Of a stretch of 8,757 nt of DNA, positions 5,661 to 8,757 are shown piece by piece. The stretch comes from Actinobacteria bacterium 13_1_40CM_66_12 (lineage in GTDB: Bacteria > Chloroflexota > Dormibacteria > Dormibacterales > Dormibacteraceae): NCBI GenBank assembly GCA_001917895.1, contig MNEW01000001.1:1-8757 (forward strand), read 5' to 3'. Every line of letters starts with the position of its first letter. Within the stretch, counting starts at the first letter, position 1. A program made the translations under genes and the position numbers. The notes under the pieces were generated by a model. The model searched no databases and was not told the origin of the DNA. It worked only from the letters and a program-made list of their open reading frames with translations.

Positions 5661-6565
5661 CCCCGCAAGCCTGCCGCCATCGCTCCGAGCCGGGCGTCAT
5701 CGTCGTCGCTCAGCTCGACATCCGACGCGGCCACGTTCTGCTCGAGCTGCTCCACCGACGAGGCACCAGGGATCACGACGACATTCGGTTTGCGAAGCAG
5801 CCAGGCAAGGGCGACCTGTGAGGAGGTCGCCTGGTGACGCGAGGCGATCTCCAACATTGCCGCGAGCAGCGGCTTGAGCTTTGCTCTGGCCGCGGCGCGG
5901 AATGCTGGATTGAAGCGCCTGAAGTTCCGCGGCCCGGAGTCTTGATACCGGCCCGTGAGCAATCCCTGCGCAAGCGGGCTGTAAGCGACCACCAGGCGGC
6001 CGCTCGCCTGGGCCCAGGGCAACAATTCCAGCTCAGGTCGTCGATCCAGCAGGTTGAACCGCACCTGGTTGGACAGCACCGGGCCTCCGAAGGCAGCTTC
6101 AGCCGCTTGCCATTGAGCGAGTGAGTGATTGCTGACGCCGGCGTGAACCACCAGGCCGTGATCAACCAGCTTTCTCAATCGCGGCATCGTCGCGCCAGGC
6201 GGAAACATCGGGCTCGCCCAATGCTGCTGGTACAGCTCGATCCGGTCGACTCCCAGCCGGCGCGCGCTGGCGCGCGCTTTCGCCGCCACCTGCACCGGCA
6301 GCCCGAGCGGGAAAAATTTGGTGGCGAGGAACACCTGGTCGCGCCGGCCCTTGATGGCCTCGCCGACGATGCGCTCGGACTGGCCGAATGCATAGATCTC
6401 GGCAGTGTCGATGAGCGTGACTCCGAGATCCAGCGCCCGGTGCACGATCTTCACCGCCTCGCCTCGCGCGTAGTCAGATCCATATCCCCACTCGCGAGAC
6501 CCGAACTGCCACGTGCCGAGCCCGATCGCCGACATGCGGGCGCCGCCGACCTCGACGTATTTCAC
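5657..6565 (-). CDS. Aldo/keto reductase
   Basis: A 302-residue (beta/alpha)8 NADPH-dependent oxidoreductase of the AKR superfamily that reduces aldehydes or ketones in the cytoplasm. Numbered from the GTG, the catalytic tetrad is complete: D53 and Y58 in LIDTAEIYAFG, K83 in LATKFF and H115 in LYQQHW. The NADP-binding C-terminal region is recognisable in VVIPGASSVEQLEQN. The start is chosen as GTG 6565, since it overlaps the Nudix stop as GTGA, has a GAGGG ribosome site 6 nt upstream and gives the usual N-terminus (KYVEVGGARMSAIGLGTW). An ATG at 6607 in the same frame would add 14 unrelated residues and a 46-bp overlap. The substrate is not predictable. Its place between a Nudix gene and an enolase-superfamily gene suggests a shared metabolic route, but that is inference. 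Confidence 0.9.
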   Translation of the reverse strand: MKYVEVGGARMSAIGLGTWQFGSREWGYGSDYARGEAVKIVHRALDLGVTLIDTAEIYAFGQSERIVGEAIKGRRDQVFLATKFFPLGLPVQVAAKARASARRLGVDRIELYQQHWASPMFPPGATMPRLRKLVDHGLVVHAGVSNHSLAQWQAAEAAFGGPVLSNQVRFNLLDRRPELELLPWAQASGRLVVAYSPLAQGLLTGRYQDSGPRNFRRFNPAFRAAARAKLKPLLAAMLEIASRHQATSSQVALAWLLRKPNVVVIPGASSVEQLEQNVAASDVELSDDDDARLGAMAAGLRG

Positions 6566-7161
6566 GACTCGCCCTCGAGCAGCCGGTCGTAAACCATCTG
6601 CGACCATGACTCCATCTCCAGGTAGTGGATCCGCATCTCGTCGAGGGTCAACATCTGGCCGGCCAACTTCGTGGTTTCGCGGATGGCGATGTTGGGCGAG
6701 TCGCCGTCGACCAGGAACACCACGCCCAGGTGCACCTTCGAAACCGGCGATGACTCGTCGTTGAGCAGCCCGAGCAGAGTGGCTTCGAATCGCCCGTCAT
6801 AGACGACCTCCTCCTCCCACTCGCGCTTGAGGCCGTCCTGGATGGGATCGCCTCCCTCGAGATCGCCGGGATTGATGTGACCGCCGACGCCCAGCGAGTA
6901 CTGCTTCCGCAGGCGCCGCTCGGAGGATGCTCGCAGGCGATGCGTGAGCAGGTAGCGGTTGCCGTGGCGGAAAACGACGTACGGGATGATCTGCTGGTAG
7001 CTCGGGTCGTCCTCGACCTCGGCGCGGGGCTTGAACAGGTGGCGGGCGCGGATCACCGATTGGTACCAATCGAGCCGTTCGCTGATGAAGTCGTTCCAGG
7101 CGCCGTCGGGAAAGATGTCCTCCCGCCTGACGCACAGGACCTGCTCCGCGGCTGCCCTCAT
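6562..7161 (-). CDS. Nudix hydrolase, phosphoesterase-type
   Basis: A 199-residue Nudix-family protein. The Nudix box runs from G99 to Y121. It reads as G-x5-D105-x7-R113-E114-W-E-E117-E118 followed by VVY, so the metal-binding REWEEE core is intact. The usual first Glu is Asp and the late Gly is Val. It is preceded by the strand and turn GVGGHINPG (91-99). There is an extra N-terminal region of about 55 residues before the core (VLCVRREDIF, then WYQSVIRARHLF). This layout resembles the group annotated as predicted MutT-family phosphoesterases, not MutT itself. It should hydrolyse a nucleoside diphosphate linked to another group; the substrate is unknown. The ATG at 7161 overlaps the upstream stop as ATGA and no Shine-Dalgarno is present, so translation probably depends on coupling. 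A longer open frame to 7353 is a reading of the upstream gene in another frame. Confidence 0.87.
   Translation of the reverse strand: MRAAAEQVLCVRREDIFPDGAWNDFISERLDWYQSVIRARHLFKPRAEVEDDPSYQQIIPYVVFRHGNRYLLTHRLRASSERRLRKQYSLGVGGHINPGDLEGGDPIQDGLKREWEEEVVYDGRFEATLLGLLNDESSPVSKVHLGVVFLVDGDSPNIAIRETTKLAGQMLTLDEMRIHYLEMESWSQMVYDRLLEGES
6572..6576 (-). promoter_or_regulatory. Ribosome binding site deciding the aldo/keto reductase start
   Basis: Minus-strand GAGGG lies 6 nt before GTG 6565, inside the end of the Nudix gene. It favours that GTG over the upstream ATG at 6607. Confidence 0.55.
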
Positions 7162-7775
7162 GGCGTGGGAAGAGCGGCCATTCTCACGAGACCGCGGCCA
7201 AACACGGCGATCAGCTCTGCGGTTCGATCCACCTCCTCGTCGGTGACCGGCAAGTAGTAGACCCAGGCGGCCCGCTCGGTCGCCGTGGTGATCATGGTCC
7301 GCGCAGAATCGGCGCTCGGATTGCCACACGGCCCTTCGGCGTCCGCCATGCAAATCCGGCCCGCGAGGTTCACGCGCTCCTTGCCGATGCCTGTGTACTT
7401 CTCGCCTTCCTTGCCCAGCCTCACCACGAGCTCGTCGCCGCGGATCTTCTCCAGGTCGTACAGCCCGACCGGCACCTGCAGCTGAACCGACATTGCGTTG
7501 GCGACGTCGACCAACGAGTTCACGCGCGGAAAGGGCTCGCCCTTCTTCATCCTCCGGAGCAGTGCTTCAGATGACGGCCGCACCTTGGTCGGGTCGGTGC
7601 CGAACCGGCGGTACAGCGCGCGTGCTCGACCCACGTCGCCGACCTCGACAGATCGAGCCGCCTGCATCGCCCGCGCCACCTCCAGCTCGAAGTCGTCGCG
7701 GGGCTCGGTGACCTCGAGCTCGTACAGCTCGAGACAGAGGACTTCGATGTCCAGCTCGGAACGCAGCGTCAGCAC
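7158..7775 (-). CDS. Solo B3/B4 domain protein (PheT editing-domain homologue)
   Basis: A 205-residue protein built on the B3/B4 domain that, within the beta subunit of bacterial phenylalanyl-tRNA synthetase, hydrolyses Tyr-tRNA(Phe). Family signals are RVNSLVDVANAMS (84-96), the VPVGLYDLEKI stretch (101-111), then GKERVNLAGRICMAD (131-145) and a TMITTATERAAWVYYLP segment (160-176). Stand-alone versions are thought to act as trans-editing factors or on other aminoacyl or peptidyl substrates. There is no anticodon-binding or catalytic synthetase domain here. The start is taken as GTG 7775, which overlaps the aroA stop by 7 bp. CTG 7772 would give a CTGA overlap, and ATG 7823 would overlap aroA by 55 bp. 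It is the second gene of the coupled operon. Linkage to aroA, which feeds Phe/Tyr synthesis, fits an aromatic amino acid quality-control role; this is inference. Confidence 0.85.
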   Translation of the reverse strand: MLTLRSELDIEVLCLELYELEVTEPRDDFELEVARAMQAARSVEVGDVGRARALYRRFGTDPTKVRPSSEALLRRMKKGEPFPRVNSLVDVANAMSVQLQVPVGLYDLEKIRGDELVVRLGKEGEKYTGIGKERVNLAGRICMADAEGPCGNPSADSARTMITTATERAAWVYYLPVTDEEVDRTAELIAVFGRGLVRMAALPTP

Positions 7776-8757
7776 AACGATTCCAGCTGGTCGAAGAAAC
7801 CCGGGTACGAGATCTCCACGCACTCAGCATCTTCGATCTCGGTGGTCCCGTCGGCGAGCAGCCCCGCGACCGCGAGCGCCATCGCGATGCGGTGGTCCCG
7901 ATGCGATCTGACGCGCGCTCCTTCCAGGTGCCGCGGGCCCTTGACCACCCAGCCGTCGTCGACGGCGGTGATGTCCGCACCCATCGCGGACAAACCATCG
8001 GCCATCGCCGCGATGCGATCAGACTCCTTGACACGAAGCTCCGCAGCGCCAGTGATGTGGCTCGTTCCCGCTAGCTGCGAGGCCGCGACGGCCAGCACTG
8101 GTAGCTCATCGATCATCTCCGCCGCCATCGTGCCGTTGACGGACACCGGGCGGAGCACGGCTGCGGTTCCGACCTCGAGATCGCCAACCGGTTCGCCGCT
8201 CACCGATCGCGCTCCATCGATGTCGATCGTCATCCCGGAAACACGAAGGAGATCGATGAGAGCGCTCCGCGTCGGGTTGATGCTCACGTTGGGTATGCGC
8301 AGGCGAGACCCATTCACGAGGCTGGACGCGACGAGCCAGAAGCTCGCCGCGCTCAGATCGCCGGGGATCTCCATGTCGAGGGGAGCGAGGCGAGCTGCGG
8401 GCCGGATCTCGACGCGGAGGCCTTCCACGCTCACGTCCGCTCCCATGGCGGTGAGCATCAGCTCGGTGTGGTTGCGCGTGGCGACCGGCTCGACCACGGC
8501 GGTCGTGCCCTCCGCGAACAGTCCTGCCAGCAGCACCGCTGATTTGACCTGCGCGCTCGGCAACGCTGGCCGGTGTTCGATCCCGTGCAGGGGCAGCCGG
8601 CCGCCGACGATGAGCGGCGGCCACTGCGCGTCCGCGCCCATCTCGCGCAGCGGGGTCACAACCCGGTCCATAGGCCGAGTCGACAGAGACTCGTCACCTC
8701 TCAGCTCGGAAGCGAAGGGTTGCGCGGAAAGCAATCCCGCCAGCAATCTCATGGTCG
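7769..8757 (-). CDS. aroA: 3-Phosphoshikimate 1-carboxyvinyltransferase (EPSP synthase), 5'-truncated by window edge
   Basis: The frame is open to the right edge, and the visible 328 codons begin in the middle of the conserved GTTMRLLAGLL motif. About the first 95-100 residues of this usually 425-430-residue enzyme therefore lie outside. It transfers enolpyruvyl from PEP to shikimate 3-phosphate, the sixth shikimate-pathway step. Counting from the ATG at 8752, visible motifs are GDESLSTRPM (19-28), SAQVKSAVLLAG (66-77), TRNHTE (92-97), IPGDLSAASF (129-138), the catalytic Asp in IDELPVLAVAAS (D215), Glu in LRVKESDRI (E243) and DHRIAMA (286-292). The ATG at 8752 is internal to the family alignment and is not the start. 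It is the first visible gene of a five-gene unit. Its stop overlaps the start of the B3/B4 gene. The operon promoter is outside the window. Confidence 0.95.
   Translation of the reverse strand, partial: TMRLLAGLLSAQPFASELRGDESLSTRPMDRVVTPLREMGADAQWPPLIVGGRLPLHGIEHRPALPSAQVKSAVLLAGLFAEGTTAVVEPVATRNHTELMLTAMGADVSVEGLRVEIRPAARLAPLDMEIPGDLSAASFWLVASSLVNGSRLRIPNVSINPTRSALIDLLRVSGMTIDIDGARSVSGEPVGDLEVGTAAVLRPVSVNGTMAAEMIDELPVLAVAASQLAGTSHITGAAELRVKESDRIAAMADGLSAMGADITAVDDGWVVKGPRHLEGARVRSHRDHRIAMALAVAGLLADGTTEIEDAECVEISYPGFFDQLESLC

Noticed and set aside
7162..7353. 64-codon N-terminal extension of the Nudix frame
   Set aside because: Arg/Gly-rich, overlaps the B3/B4 gene in another frame, and ATG 7161 forms a standard ATGA junction.
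8106..8624. 172-codon minus-strand frame inside aroA
   Set aside because: Arg/His-rich alternate-frame reading of a conserved EPSP synthase.
1..8757. tRNA, rRNA, CRISPR array, insertion sequence or attachment site
   Set aside because: Reading both strands I found no cloverleaf, regularly spaced repeats, transposase motifs or terminal inverted repeats; the window is almost wholly accounted for by coding genes.

Overview
The window reads as part of a compact, high-GC bacterial chromosome. Nothing in it marks a mobile element, phage, CRISPR array or RNA gene. I cannot name the organism. The protein sequences look like those of soil Actinobacteria, Chloroflexota or Dormibacterota: a CysO-type sulfur carrier beside threonine synthase, an actinobacterial-style ThrC, and GTG starts. 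Several genes have no Shine-Dalgarno sequence but carry a TANNNT hexamer 6-10 nt before the start codon, which suggests that leaderless mRNAs are used.

Left block (1-2088, minus strand). A zinc-ribbon threonine synthase (thrC) is followed 2 nt later by a 90-aa ubiquitin-like sulfur carrier ending in Gly-Gly (CysO/MoaD/ThiS type). A 79-aa free-standing NIL-domain protein comes 20 nt after that. The three look like one amino-acid and sulfur-metabolism transcription unit. Beyond a 56-bp gap, the N-terminal 86 residues of an FAD/NAD(P)-dependent oxidoreductase run off the left edge.

Middle block (2089-4567). A TPR protein (+) diverges from thrC across a 37-bp gap. It converges on a small aldose-1-epimerase-like protein (-) across a 77-bp gap that holds a 42-bp-period imperfect direct repeat containing near-palindromes. 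The epimerase in turn diverges from a secreted lipoprotein phosphoesterase (+). Both divergent gaps can be read as back-to-back -10 hexamers sharing a single TA step.

Right block (4557-8757, minus strand). Five genes are chained by stop/start overlaps: aroA (EPSP synthase, 5' part outside the window), a solo B3/B4 tRNA-editing-like domain, a Nudix hydrolase, an aldo/keto reductase, and an enolase-superfamily o-succinylbenzoate synthase / N-acylamino acid racemase-like enzyme. The junctions are a 7-nt overlap, then ATGA, GTGA and ATGA. This implies one translationally coupled operon. It joins the shikimate pathway to a putative aminoacyl-tRNA quality-control protein and, if the last gene is true menC, to a chorismate-consuming menaquinone step.

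The most interesting points are the thrC-sulfur carrier-NIL cassette, the tightly coupled aroA operon of mixed functions, the two look-alike symmetric divergent promoters, and the intergenic repeat pair. All functional statements rest on motif reading, without database searches.
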